DNA from: Dehalococcoidia bacterium UBA4060
GTDB taxonomy: Bacteria > Chloroflexota > Dehalococcoidia > GIF9 > UBA5629
Direction of reading: 5' to 3'
Assembly: GCA_002383665.1 (NCBI GenBank)
Contig: DFZI01000098.1
Coordinates: 1 to 11,159 of the forward strand
Length of the DNA stretch: 11,159 bases
Part shown: in pieces, positions 1 to 6,333 of the stretch
Layout of the letters: every line of letters starts with the position of its first letter
Position numbering within the stretch: the stretch's first letter is position 1
Program-made: the position numbers and the translations under genes
The notes under the pieces: generated by a model
What the model was told of the DNA's origin: nothing
The model's input: only the letters and a program-made list of their open reading frames with translations
The model's database searches: none

Positions 1-1
1 G

Positions 2-556
2 ATATATGCAGGGAATCATGGCCTGGAGATAGAGGGACCGGGCCTCAAGTTTGTGCACCCGCTGGCTGAAGAGTTAAACTCGATATTAAGATTAATCAAC
101 CAGGTTTTGAACAAAGCCATGAAGGATATCAAGGGTGTGATTGTTGAGGACAAGGGTGTGACTTTGAGCGTCCACTACCGGCTGGTGGATGAGCAAACTT
201 TGCCAGAGGTGCACAGAAGGTTTGAGAATATCGTAAGGCTTCCGCGGATGATGGGTAAAATTAAAACTACAGCCGGCAAAAAGGTGCATGAGGTGAGGCC
301 TGCCATCCCCTGGGATAAGGGCAAGGCGGTAAGCCTCATCGTTGATAAATATGTTCCTCAACATAGGCGAAAGGATATGGTTTCAGTTTATCTGGGCGAT
401 GACCGCACTGATGAGGATGCCTTTAAGGTGGTCAATCACATGGGCGGCATCTCCATACTTGTAGGTAAGCCTGAACAGGAGACAGAAGCAAAGTACTATT
501 TGAATTCTACCCAGGAAGTGCTCACTTTTCTCTCGGAGTTGGATAAGCTATTATAG
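2..556 (+). CDS. otsB: Trehalose-6-phosphate phosphatase, 5'-truncated by the window edge
   Basis: This enzyme removes phosphate from trehalose-6-phosphate to give trehalose in the cytoplasm. The frame is open from the first complete codon at position 2, so the gene starts upstream; the GTG at 53 is internal. The visible 184 residues begin with YAGNHGLEIEGPG, a family hallmark that lies roughly 60-80 residues into a stand-alone OtsB of about 250-270 residues. Further on are the substrate-site segment around PAIPWDKGKAV, with the HAD-type lysine, and the Mg2+-binding HAD motif GDDRTDEDAF (nt 395-424). The catalytic DxD motif lies off the window, so it cannot be checked. The missing part could also hold a fused trehalose-6-phosphate synthase domain. 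The stop at 554-556 is followed by a 9-nt gap to the channel gene, which suggests co-transcription. The family call is firm; the full length is unknown. Confidence 0.93.
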   Translation: MYAGNHGLEIEGPGLKFVHPLAEELNSILRLINQVLNKAMKDIKGVIVEDKGVTLSVHYRLVDEQTLPEVHRRFENIVRLPRMMGKIKTTAGKKVHEVRPAIPWDKGKAVSLIVDKYVPQHRRKDMVSVYLGDDRTDEDAFKVVNHMGGISILVGKPEQETEAKYYLNSTQEVLTFLSELDKLL

Positions 557-565
557 GGTTATTAT

Positions 566-1939
566 ATGATTGACTGGTTTAATGCCAACTGGGTTCTGAT
601 TGTAGCACCGCTATCCGTCTTTGTGGCCTTCTGCATCATTGGCCTGTGGGCGAGGAGTTTCGTTTATAACCGGCTGACGAAACTACTGTCGAAGTCGGGC
701 TGGAGTGGCAGGGAAATCCTGGTGCGTACCACACGTGGGCCGTTCTTTTTCTGGATCATTCTCCTGGGTGCTTATATCGCCTTTATGATCTCCGATCTTA
801 GTAATCCAACCAAAGACCTGGCTGTGAAGATCATTGCCAGCATTTTCATAATCTCGCTTATCTGGTTACTTATGATCCTGTCCGATCGCTTGCTGGCGCT
901 ATATTCTGAGGAGATTAAGACGCCTAGACCAGTAGGTAAGCACGTTGCGAACGGCATCAGGGTCACATTAATAGTGATCGGCATTTTGATCTTGATTGAT
1001 TTCTGGGGCTGGCCCATCACCCCTATCCTACTGCTTCTCTCTGCCTTGATACTGGTCGCTCTGGTTGCTTTCAGGGATGCCATATTGAACGTATTTTCTG
1101 GATTTGAGATCACTGCCACCAGGCTGGTGAAGGAGGGTGATTTCGTCAAGCTTGGCTCGGGGGTTGAAGGTTATGTCATCGACATAGGGTGGATGAATGT
1201 CAAGATCAGAACCACGGACCAAAATATCGTGGTCATGCCCAACAGCAAGCTCGTGAAAGAGACGGTCATGAACTATGGCTACCCCCTGAAAAAGGCCGGG
1301 GCTCCGTTTCAATTCTTTACGAGGCTGCACTTAAAGGAGCTGACCGGCCTCAAAGCACAGAATTTAACCGAGCTGATCGACATCTTAAAAACTGCCCCGG
1401 ATGCGGTGATCTATTATCACACCTACCATTTTCTGGAGGAGCATCAGTATCTCACGCCTGAGCCTGCTAATGATTTCGCCCTCTGGGTTGGTGACGCGCT
1501 CGATGACGACGTGCTCTCTGAAAAGCTGGCTAATATCGACACCTTTGCCTACTCCAGCATAAGCGCGTTAAGAGAAGCCCTGTTGTTGGCACTTGAACAA
1601 CATCTGGAGGGGCATCCAGGGCTTAGAGATAAACGCGCTAACAGGGAGCTTTATTTTATCAAGTCAATCAGCTTTGTCCTGCCCACGCCCTACGTTGCCA
1701 GTGACCTCAGGGAGTTCGTAGAGGTTATCCGTAAGATCAGCACGGGGTCACTATATTACCATGTTTTCGAGTCCAGGCTGAGATTGCAGAAAAGGTCCAA
1801 TGATTTCTCAGTCTGGATTAGAGACCAGTTCGGCGAAGATGACCTGGCGGACAGGATAGACGCATTATTCCCATATACCTATACGCTGGAAGCGTTGAGG
1901 TCAGCTATCATTGAGCAGGTGGAAAAGCGAATAAAGTAA
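566..1939 (+). CDS. MscS-family mechanosensitive ion channel with a duplicated C-terminal domain
   Basis: Predicted inner-membrane channel that opens under membrane tension to release solutes. Of 457 residues, about 1-175 hold five hydrophobic segments (near 9-29, 60-77, 87-112, 130-149 and 151-170). The last leads into RDAILNVFSGFEI, which matches the pore-lining TM3b to beta-domain junction of MscS. The beta domain follows at about 180-240 (GDFVKLGSGVEGYVIDIGWMNVKIRTTD, then the VVMPNSKLV segment). The usual small-residue and glycine pattern of TM3 is poor here. Residues 248-457 are not a normal MscS tail: they form two related repeats with YYH, NDF-x-W and LxALRxA motifs, resembling in my memory the uncharacterised family DUF5752. 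The start ATG has AGGG at 555-558, overlapping the otsB stop. It sits between two trehalose genes and ahead of K+ uptake genes, which fits an osmotic role. The MscS call is solid; the tail's function is unknown. Confidence 0.88.
   Translation: MIDWFNANWVLIVAPLSVFVAFCIIGLWARSFVYNRLTKLLSKSGWSGREILVRTTRGPFFFWIILLGAYIAFMISDLSNPTKDLAVKIIASIFIISLIWLLMILSDRLLALYSEEIKTPRPVGKHVANGIRVTLIVIGILILIDFWGWPITPILLLLSALILVALVAFRDAILNVFSGFEITATRLVKEGDFVKLGSGVEGYVIDIGWMNVKIRTTDQNIVVMPNSKLVKETVMNYGYPLKKAGAPFQFFTRLHLKELTGLKAQNLTELIDILKTAPDAVIYYHTYHFLEEHQYLTPEPANDFALWVGDALDDDVLSEKLANIDTFAYSSISALREALLLALEQHLEGHPGLRDKRANRELYFIKSISFVLPTPYVASDLREFVEVIRKISTGSLYYHVFESRLRLQKRSNDFSVWIRDQFGEDDLADRIDALFPYTYTLEALRSAIIEQVEKRIK
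1307..1936 (+). repeat. Tandem duplicated domain (two divergent copies) in the C-terminus of the MscS-like channel
   Basis: Copy 1 covers about residues 248-348 (nt 1307-1609) and copy 2 about residues 362-457 (nt 1649-1936). They share an ordered set of motifs: a hydrophobic beta start, a L-x-E/F helix, YYH (283-285 and 397-399), NDF-x-x-W-V/I (302-308 and 412-418), a D-x-L-x-x-x-x-x-x-ID stretch (near 315-325 and 425-432), and a closing LxALRxA helix (334-338 and 442-447). Overall identity is low, so this is an old protein-level duplication and not a recent DNA repeat. The resemblance to DUF5752 is from memory and needs a profile search. Confidence 0.7.
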
Positions 1940-1944
1940 AAGCC

Positions 1945-3192
1945 ATGAGCAATGAGATCGTTAAGCAGTTCACAAACAAGCTGGAAGATTATCAGCCGAT
2001 TGTGGGCAAAAGCACTATTGATGAGCTGAAACTGCTGGCAAGCCGTCTGGCTCGCAAAAATGTTCAAAATGTGAACTCCACCTATGTCGGGGGGGGTGTA
2101 GCTGAGATATTGTCGCGCATGGTGCCGTTGCTGAATCAGCTTGGTGTAAACGCCAAGTGGGATGTGATCAAAGGCGATGACAGATTTTTTGACATCACCA
2201 AGAAGATACATAATGCTCTTCATGGCCGCAAAGAGACATTTAGCAGTGATGATTTTGATTATTTCCGGGAGGTCAACAGAAAGAACCAGGATATCCTCTG
2301 GCCTGCCGCTGATTATTATTTGATCCATGACCCTCAGCCTGTTCTGCTGATTGAACGCAAGAATGACCTGGGCGGGAAATGGGTCTGGCGCTGTCACATC
2401 GATATCTCGCAGCCGGACAAAAAGCTCTGGGGATCCCTTGATGACTTTGTGGAAAGGTATGATGCAGCCATCTTCTCAGCTCCTAATTTCACACAAAACC
2501 TGTCCATCACGCAGTTCATGGTCTCTCCCTCAATCGACCCTTTGAGCGATAAGAACAAGGAGCTGCCAACCAGCACAATTGAAGCTGTGCTTGACCAGTA
2601 TGGAATTAACCCTCAAAAGCCACTGGTGGTTCAGATTTCTCGTTTTGATTATCTTAAGGACCCAGTAGGCGTGATTCAGGCCTTTGAGATGGTCAGGAAG
2701 GGCATTGACTGCCAGCTTGTGCTGGCAGGGGGTACGGCCACTGACGACCCTGAGTCAGATAAGGTGCTGGATGAGGTCAGGAATCGTGCAGATGGTAATA
2801 AAGATATAAAGATACTGCTGCTTCCCCCGGGCAGTGATATTGAGATCAATGCGCTACAACGAGCGGCCACGGTGGTCTTCCAGAAGTCTATCCGAGAAGG
2901 TTTTGGTTTGACCATCAGTGAGGCTCTGTGGAAGGCCAAACCGGTTGTTGCCACAGCAGTCGGTGGGATACCGCTTCAAATACATGACAAGCTGACTGGT
3001 TTGCTGTGTCACAGCGTGGATGGGGCAGCTTATGCACTAAAGCAGTTACTGAGCAACAGGGAATATGCTGAGATGCTTGGTAAAAACGGGAAGGAACATG
3101 TGCGTCAGAACTTCCTCATCACCCGGCACTTGAAGGAATACCTGCTGGTCTTTACTGCCCTTTATAATACCTCGGACATTGTTTACCTTTAG
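1945..3192 (+). CDS. treT: Trehalose synthase, glycosyltransferase family 4 (TreT-like)
   Basis: Likely transfers glucose from an NDP-glucose donor to glucose to make trehalose, as in TreT of Thermococcus and relatives. The 415 residues show the TreT-type N-terminus NVNSTYVGGGVAEIL with GGGVAE at 49-54, then KGDDRFFDITKKIHNALHG (76-94) and WRCHIDIS (148-155). The GT-B C-terminal half has QISRFDYLKDP (230-240) with the donor-phosphate Arg/Lys pair, and the GT4 EX7E motif at E318-E326 within REGFGLTISEAL. Length matches the family (about 410). It starts 5 nt after the channel stop with no strong Shine-Dalgarno, consistent with translational coupling. A run of eight G (2089-2096) encodes the GGG of the N-terminal motif. 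A related GT4 specificity, such as trehalose phosphorylase-type, cannot be excluded, but the TreT match is close. Confidence 0.88.
   Translation: MSNEIVKQFTNKLEDYQPIVGKSTIDELKLLASRLARKNVQNVNSTYVGGGVAEILSRMVPLLNQLGVNAKWDVIKGDDRFFDITKKIHNALHGRKETFSSDDFDYFREVNRKNQDILWPAADYYLIHDPQPVLLIERKNDLGGKWVWRCHIDISQPDKKLWGSLDDFVERYDAAIFSAPNFTQNLSITQFMVSPSIDPLSDKNKELPTSTIEAVLDQYGINPQKPLVVQISRFDYLKDPVGVIQAFEMVRKGIDCQLVLAGGTATDDPESDKVLDEVRNRADGNKDIKILLLPPGSDIEINALQRAATVVFQKSIREGFGLTISEALWKAKPVVATAVGGIPLQIHDKLTGLLCHSVDGAAYALKQLLSNREYAEMLGKNGKEHVRQNFLITRHLKEYLLVFTALYNTSDIVYL
2709..2728 (+). other. Perfect 8-bp inverted repeat (hairpin) inside the TreT-like gene
   Basis: CTGCCAGC (2709-2716), a TTGT loop and GCTGGCAG (2721-2728) form a perfect 8-bp stem with a tetraloop. 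It encodes part of the DCQLVLAG strand of the GT-B fold. No T-tract follows, so it is not an intrinsic terminator. It may be a coincidence of codon choice. Confidence 0.5.
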
Positions 3193-3202
3193 ACTGTTTA
3201 CC
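3163..3202 (+). promoter_or_regulatory. Candidate internal promoter and direct repeat ahead of the K+ transporter genes
   Basis: A perfect -10 hexamer TATAAT lies at 3163-3168 inside the last codons of the TreT-like gene. No good -35 is seen at the usual distance. Just downstream the 8-mer TGTTTACC occurs twice (3180-3187 and 3195-3202), 15 nt apart start to start. The transporter ATG at 3207 has no Shine-Dalgarno sequence. Together these could be a separate start point and operator for the K+ uptake pair, but each part alone is weak. Confidence 0.3.
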
Positions 3203-3206
3203 AATA

Positions 3207-4616
3207 ATGACCAGAAAAAGTCGTTATCGAAGTGGTTCTACTCTTTCAACACTGACTACGCCCTGGCGCATCCATCTCGAGGACCTAACCGTGCCTGCCA
3301 ACAGCATGCTGTCCCCTGCTATCCTCATACTGGCGTTTGCTCTGTTGATCTTTATAGGGGCTTTTCTTCTCGTATTGCCTGTTTCCAGCGTCAGCGGTGA
3401 GGCGACGCCTCTTATGGATGCCCTCTTTACATCCACTTCGGCAGTTTGTGTAACGGGACTGACCTTATGTGATACTGGCACATACTGGTCCTTTTTTGGC
3501 CAGGTCGTTATTCTTGTGCTGATCCAGCTTGGAGGGCTGGGCTTTATGACTGGCGCAACCATCCTGATATTGATCTTCGGCAGCAGGATTGGGTTGAGGG
3601 ACAGGATGCTAATCGGGGCTACGTTGGGTGTTCCCAAGCTGGGGGGGCTTGGGAATCTGGTTAAAGGCGTGACGCTGTTTGCCTTGCTGACTGAGATCGC
3701 GGGAGCGGTCTGTTTATACCTGCATTTTTCGTCTGTGGGCGTAACCGATGCAACCTGGAAAGCTATATTCCAATCCGTGTCGGCTTTTAATAATGCTGGC
3801 TTTGACATTTTTGGCAGTAATCGAAGCCTGGTAGGTTATCAGACGGATACGGCATTACTAATGACGACTGCTGCTCTGACAATACTGGGCGGCATCGGAT
3901 TTATGCTGGTAATGGATATTCTGATAAAGAGGAATTTTACCCGGCTGACCCTTAATAGCAAGATTGTGCTGGTAACTTCTGGGATACTGCTGCTATTTGG
4001 CACAGCGGTAATCTTCGTCCTGGAATATTCCAATCTTGATACGTTGCGAAATATGGATTTCCCTCATAAGGCCATGGTAGCATTCTTTCAATCAGCGATG
4101 GCACGAACCACAGGTTTTTCAGCCGTCGATACCGGTAGTATGACGGAGTACTGTCTCTTTTTTATAATCGTATTGATGTTTATAGGGGGTGCATCGACGT
4201 CGACTGCAGGAGGAATAAAAGTTAATACATTCGGCATCCTGATCTCTACCATCTGGAGCGTTATCCGTGGCAAGGAGCATGCGGGCGCCTTCGGAAAAGA
4301 GTTTGTCCCACTGCAAGTATATCGTGCCCTGACGGTGATCATGCTGGCACTGGGCATGGTTACTATTGTTGTTCTTGTTCTGACTATAACCGAGCAAATT
4401 GACTTTCTTCAGTTGCTCTTTGAGACAGTGTCGGCTTTCAGTAATGTGGGCTTGAGCACAGGTGTTACGCCCTCCTTATCCGCAGTTGGACGTATAGTAA
4501 TTATTATAACCATGTTCACCGGCCGGCTTGGCATTCTTGCTCTGACGCTCTTTATGATGTTGCATCAGAAGTATGCTATTTACAGATATCCGCAGGAACC
4601 TATAACAATAGGTTAA
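3207..4616 (+). CDS. ktrB: TrkH/KtrB-family potassium uptake transporter, membrane subunit
   Basis: Ion-translocating subunit of a Trk/Ktr K+ uptake system in the cytoplasmic membrane, energised in this family by Na+ or the membrane potential. The 469 residues show the four M1-P-M2 repeats with their filter loops: TSTSAVCVTGL (75-85), SAFNNAGFDIF (192-202), ARTTGFSAVDTG (299-310) and SAFSNVGLSTG (409-419). The conserved MFIGGASTSTAGGIKVNTFG (324-343), the family's gating-loop region, is present. About 30 polar residues precede the first membrane helix; a GTG at 3291 and an ATG at 3306 are alternative starts, since the ATG at 3207 lacks a ribosome binding site. It lies 14 nt after the glycosyltransferase and 13 nt before its regulator. 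Pairing with a single-RCK TrkA suggests the Ktr type more than E. coli TrkH. A run of seven G occurs at 3641-3647. Confidence 0.94.
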   Translation: MTRKSRYRSGSTLSTLTTPWRIHLEDLTVPANSMLSPAILILAFALLIFIGAFLLVLPVSSVSGEATPLMDALFTSTSAVCVTGLTLCDTGTYWSFFGQVVILVLIQLGGLGFMTGATILILIFGSRIGLRDRMLIGATLGVPKLGGLGNLVKGVTLFALLTEIAGAVCLYLHFSSVGVTDATWKAIFQSVSAFNNAGFDIFGSNRSLVGYQTDTALLMTTAALTILGGIGFMLVMDILIKRNFTRLTLNSKIVLVTSGILLLFGTAVIFVLEYSNLDTLRNMDFPHKAMVAFFQSAMARTTGFSAVDTGSMTEYCLFFIIVLMFIGGASTSTAGGIKVNTFGILISTIWSVIRGKEHAGAFGKEFVPLQVYRALTVIMLALGMVTIVVLVLTITEQIDFLQLLFETVSAFSNVGLSTGVTPSLSAVGRIVIIITMFTGRLGILALTLFMMLHQKYAIYRYPQEPITIG

Positions 4617-4629
4617 ACAGGAGAAAATT

Positions 4630-5301
4630 ATGAAAGGACAGATTGTAGTTCTCGGCATCGGCAGGTTCGGTTTCAGCCTGGCGAGAACATTGTATGAGAT
4701 GGGCTATGAGGTGATGGCAATTGACCTGACCGAGAAACGTGTACAGGAAATAGCGCCCTATGTTACGCAGGCTGTACAGGGAGATGTCACAAGTGAAATT
4801 TTGCTGCGTGACCTGGGAATACCAGATTTTAAGATTGCCGTGGTAGCAGTAGGATCGATGATCGAGACAAGTGTCATGTCGACGATCCTGCTGAAGAAGC
4901 TCAAGGCCCCCTATATAATTGCACGTGCCGTATCTGACCTTCACGGTGAGATATTACAGAAGATCGGCGCTGACCAGGTCGTATTCCCTCAGCGTGATAT
5001 GGGTAGAAGGGTTGCACACGGTGTTATGCTGACAGATGTGGTGGACTATATGTCGATCACAAAACGTTACGGCATATCCAAAATTCCTGCGTTGCCTTTC
5101 CTTACCGGCAAGGAGCTGTCCGAGCTGGGCTTTGGACAGCGTGGTAAGTGGGGTGTGGCTGTGCTCATGATCCAGAGGGGCAAGGAAATGATCATCTCAC
5201 CGCACGAACATGAAGTTGTAACTTCTAATGATATGCTGGTAGTGGCCGGGGATGATGGCGACCTGGGAAATCTGCTGGCGGAAGCCAGGAAAGAGCCCTG
5301 A
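4630..5301 (+). CDS. ktrA: TrkA/KtrA-family potassium uptake regulator (single RCK)
   Basis: Cytoplasmic nucleotide-binding ring protein that gates the adjacent K+ transporter. The 223 residues form one RCK_N domain (about 1-125) followed by an RCK_C domain (about 140-217). The Rossmann motif GIGRFG is at 9-14, the acidic residue closing beta-2 is D32 (AIDLTEKRV), and GDVTSEILL (51-59) and GADQVVFPQRDMGRRVA (113-129) match family positions. E. coli TrkA carries two such units (about 458 residues), whereas KtrA has one of about 220, so this is the KtrA architecture. AGGAG at 4619-4623 stands 6 nt before the ATG, the best ribosome binding site in the cluster. It is the last gene of the osmotic run; no terminator is visible in the 42 nt to argF. 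Confidence 0.94.
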   Translation: MKGQIVVLGIGRFGFSLARTLYEMGYEVMAIDLTEKRVQEIAPYVTQAVQGDVTSEILLRDLGIPDFKIAVVAVGSMIETSVMSTILLKKLKAPYIIARAVSDLHGEILQKIGADQVVFPQRDMGRRVAHGVMLTDVVDYMSITKRYGISKIPALPFLTGKELSELGFGQRGKWGVAVLMIQRGKEMIISPHEHEVVTSNDMLVVAGDDGDLGNLLAEARKEP

Positions 5302-5307
5302 AGATTA

Positions 5308-5316
5308 TGCTATACT
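5308..5316 (+). promoter_or_regulatory. Candidate extended -10 promoter for argF
   Basis: TGCTATACT fits the extended -10 form TGnTATAAT with one mismatch in the hexamer. It lies 7 nt after the KtrA stop and would start transcription near 5323, about 20 nt before the argF TTG. No clear -35 is present, as is common for extended -10 promoters. No ArgR-like box was recognised. Confidence 0.4.
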
Positions 5317-5343
5317 GTTAACTTATGCAGGAGCAGGTTAAAG

Positions 5344-6255
5344 TTGACCAAACGTGATATTTTATCTGTTGCGGATTTCGGCATAGACGAGATTGAACAG
5401 CTGGTCAAGATGACGATTAAAACCAAGAAGGGCCCCTGGCAACAGGTGCTGGCCGGTAAGAATATAGCCCTTCTCTTCGAGAAACCGTCGTTGCGGACCA
5501 GGGTGAGCTTTGAGCTGGCCGTGCATCAGCTTGGCGGTTATCCGATATATCTGTCGCCTGATGAGGTGGGGTTGGGGAAGCGTGAAGCCATTCCAGATGT
5601 CGCACATGTCTTCAGCCGCTATGTGCAGGGTATAATCTCGCGCACCTTTCTTCATCGCACTCTGGAAGTGCTGGCCGAGTACGCCAGTATTCCTGTTATC
5701 AACGCGCTTTCTGACTATGAGCACCCCTGCCAGGCCATGGCTGATCTTACCACGATCTACGAGCGCAAGGGAAAGTTCAAAGGACTGAACGTAGCTTTTA
5801 TCGGTGATGGCAATAACTGTGCTAACAGCCTGCTGCTGGGGTGCGCCATGACTGGCATGAATTTTCTCATCGCCTCTCCGCAAGAATATAGCATTAAAGA
5901 CAGTGTGCTTAAAATCGCCAGTGAATATGCCGAAAAAAGCGGCAGCCAGATCATGCTGCTGGAAGAGCCGGCCATGGCGGCCAAAGATGCCGACATTCTT
6001 TATACGGATGTCTGGACCAGCATGGGCCAGGAAGAAGAATATGAGCAACGCCGTATCGCTTTTACAGATTACCAGATTAATGACGAGCTGATATCTTATG
6101 CTAAAAGAGATGTTATAGTTATGCATCCTCTCCCTGCCCATCATGGGGAAGAGGTGGCAGTCGGCATCGTAGACCGCTACCGCTCGGTCATCTTCGATCA
6201 GGCCGAGAACCGTCTGCATTTTCAGCGCACACTGCTGGGCGAGCTATATAAATAG
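5344..6255 (+). CDS. argF: Ornithine carbamoyltransferase
   Basis: Cytoplasmic enzyme that joins carbamoyl phosphate and ornithine to form citrulline in arginine synthesis (EC 2.1.3.3). Its 303 residues are the usual length. Visible motifs are the carbamoyl-phosphate site FEKPSLRTR (45-53), SPDEVGLGKRE (71-81), EHPCQAMADL (126-135), the second-domain FIGDGNN (152-158) and the ornithine loop DVWTSMG (222-228). The SMG loop argues for ornithine over aspartate as substrate. The usual HCLP motif reads HPLP (261-264), with proline in place of the ornithine-site cysteine. The start is TTG: AGGAG lies at 5329-5333, 10 nt upstream, and no other start codon exists in frame between there and the KtrA stop. 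It is flanked by its own promoter candidate and by a promoter ahead of der, so it may be monocistronic. Confidence 0.92.
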   Translation: MTKRDILSVADFGIDEIEQLVKMTIKTKKGPWQQVLAGKNIALLFEKPSLRTRVSFELAVHQLGGYPIYLSPDEVGLGKREAIPDVAHVFSRYVQGIISRTFLHRTLEVLAEYASIPVINALSDYEHPCQAMADLTTIYERKGKFKGLNVAFIGDGNNCANSLLLGCAMTGMNFLIASPQEYSIKDSVLKIASEYAEKSGSQIMLLEEPAMAAKDADILYTDVWTSMGQEEEYEQRRIAFTDYQINDELISYAKRDVIVMHPLPAHHGEEVAVGIVDRYRSVIFDQAENRLHFQRTLLGELYK

Positions 6256-6284
6256 TTGCCAGAATTACATAATCTCCGTATTAT
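6256..6284 (+). promoter_or_regulatory. Candidate sigma70-type promoter for der
   Basis: TTGCCA (6256-6261), a 17-nt spacer and TATTAT (6279-6284) each match the consensus at five of six positions at the optimal spacing. The -35 begins directly after the argF stop. Transcription would begin near 6291, giving a leader of about 43 nt before the der ATG at 6334. Three copies of CGTATT (6277, 6287, 6299) overlap the -10 and start region. Confidence 0.55.
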
Positions 6285-6333
6285 TACGTATTAAGTATCG
6301 TATTGTGCACGAGTTAGAATTGGATTGCATAAA

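Noticed and set aside
1879..2397. Minus-strand open frame of 172 codons across the channel/TreT junction
   Set aside because: It overlaps two real genes with conserved motifs and has no recognisable product.
3179..3400. Short plus-strand frame overlapping the start of ktrB
   Set aside because: Different frame from the TrkH-type protein and no family resemblance.
3224..3808. Minus-strand open frame of 194 codons opposite ktrB
   Set aside because: Antisense to the well-supported transporter; its composition is a mirror of membrane-helix codons with no motif.
4194..4203. 10-bp palindrome TCGACGTCGA in ktrB
   Set aside because: It sits in the codons of the highly conserved GASTSTAGG segment, so protein constraint explains it well enough.
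5362..6219. Long minus-strand open frame of 285 codons opposite argF
   Set aside because: It is fully antisense to a clear ArgF with all family motifs, and its translation shows no recognisable family or domain. It is a codon-bias shadow.
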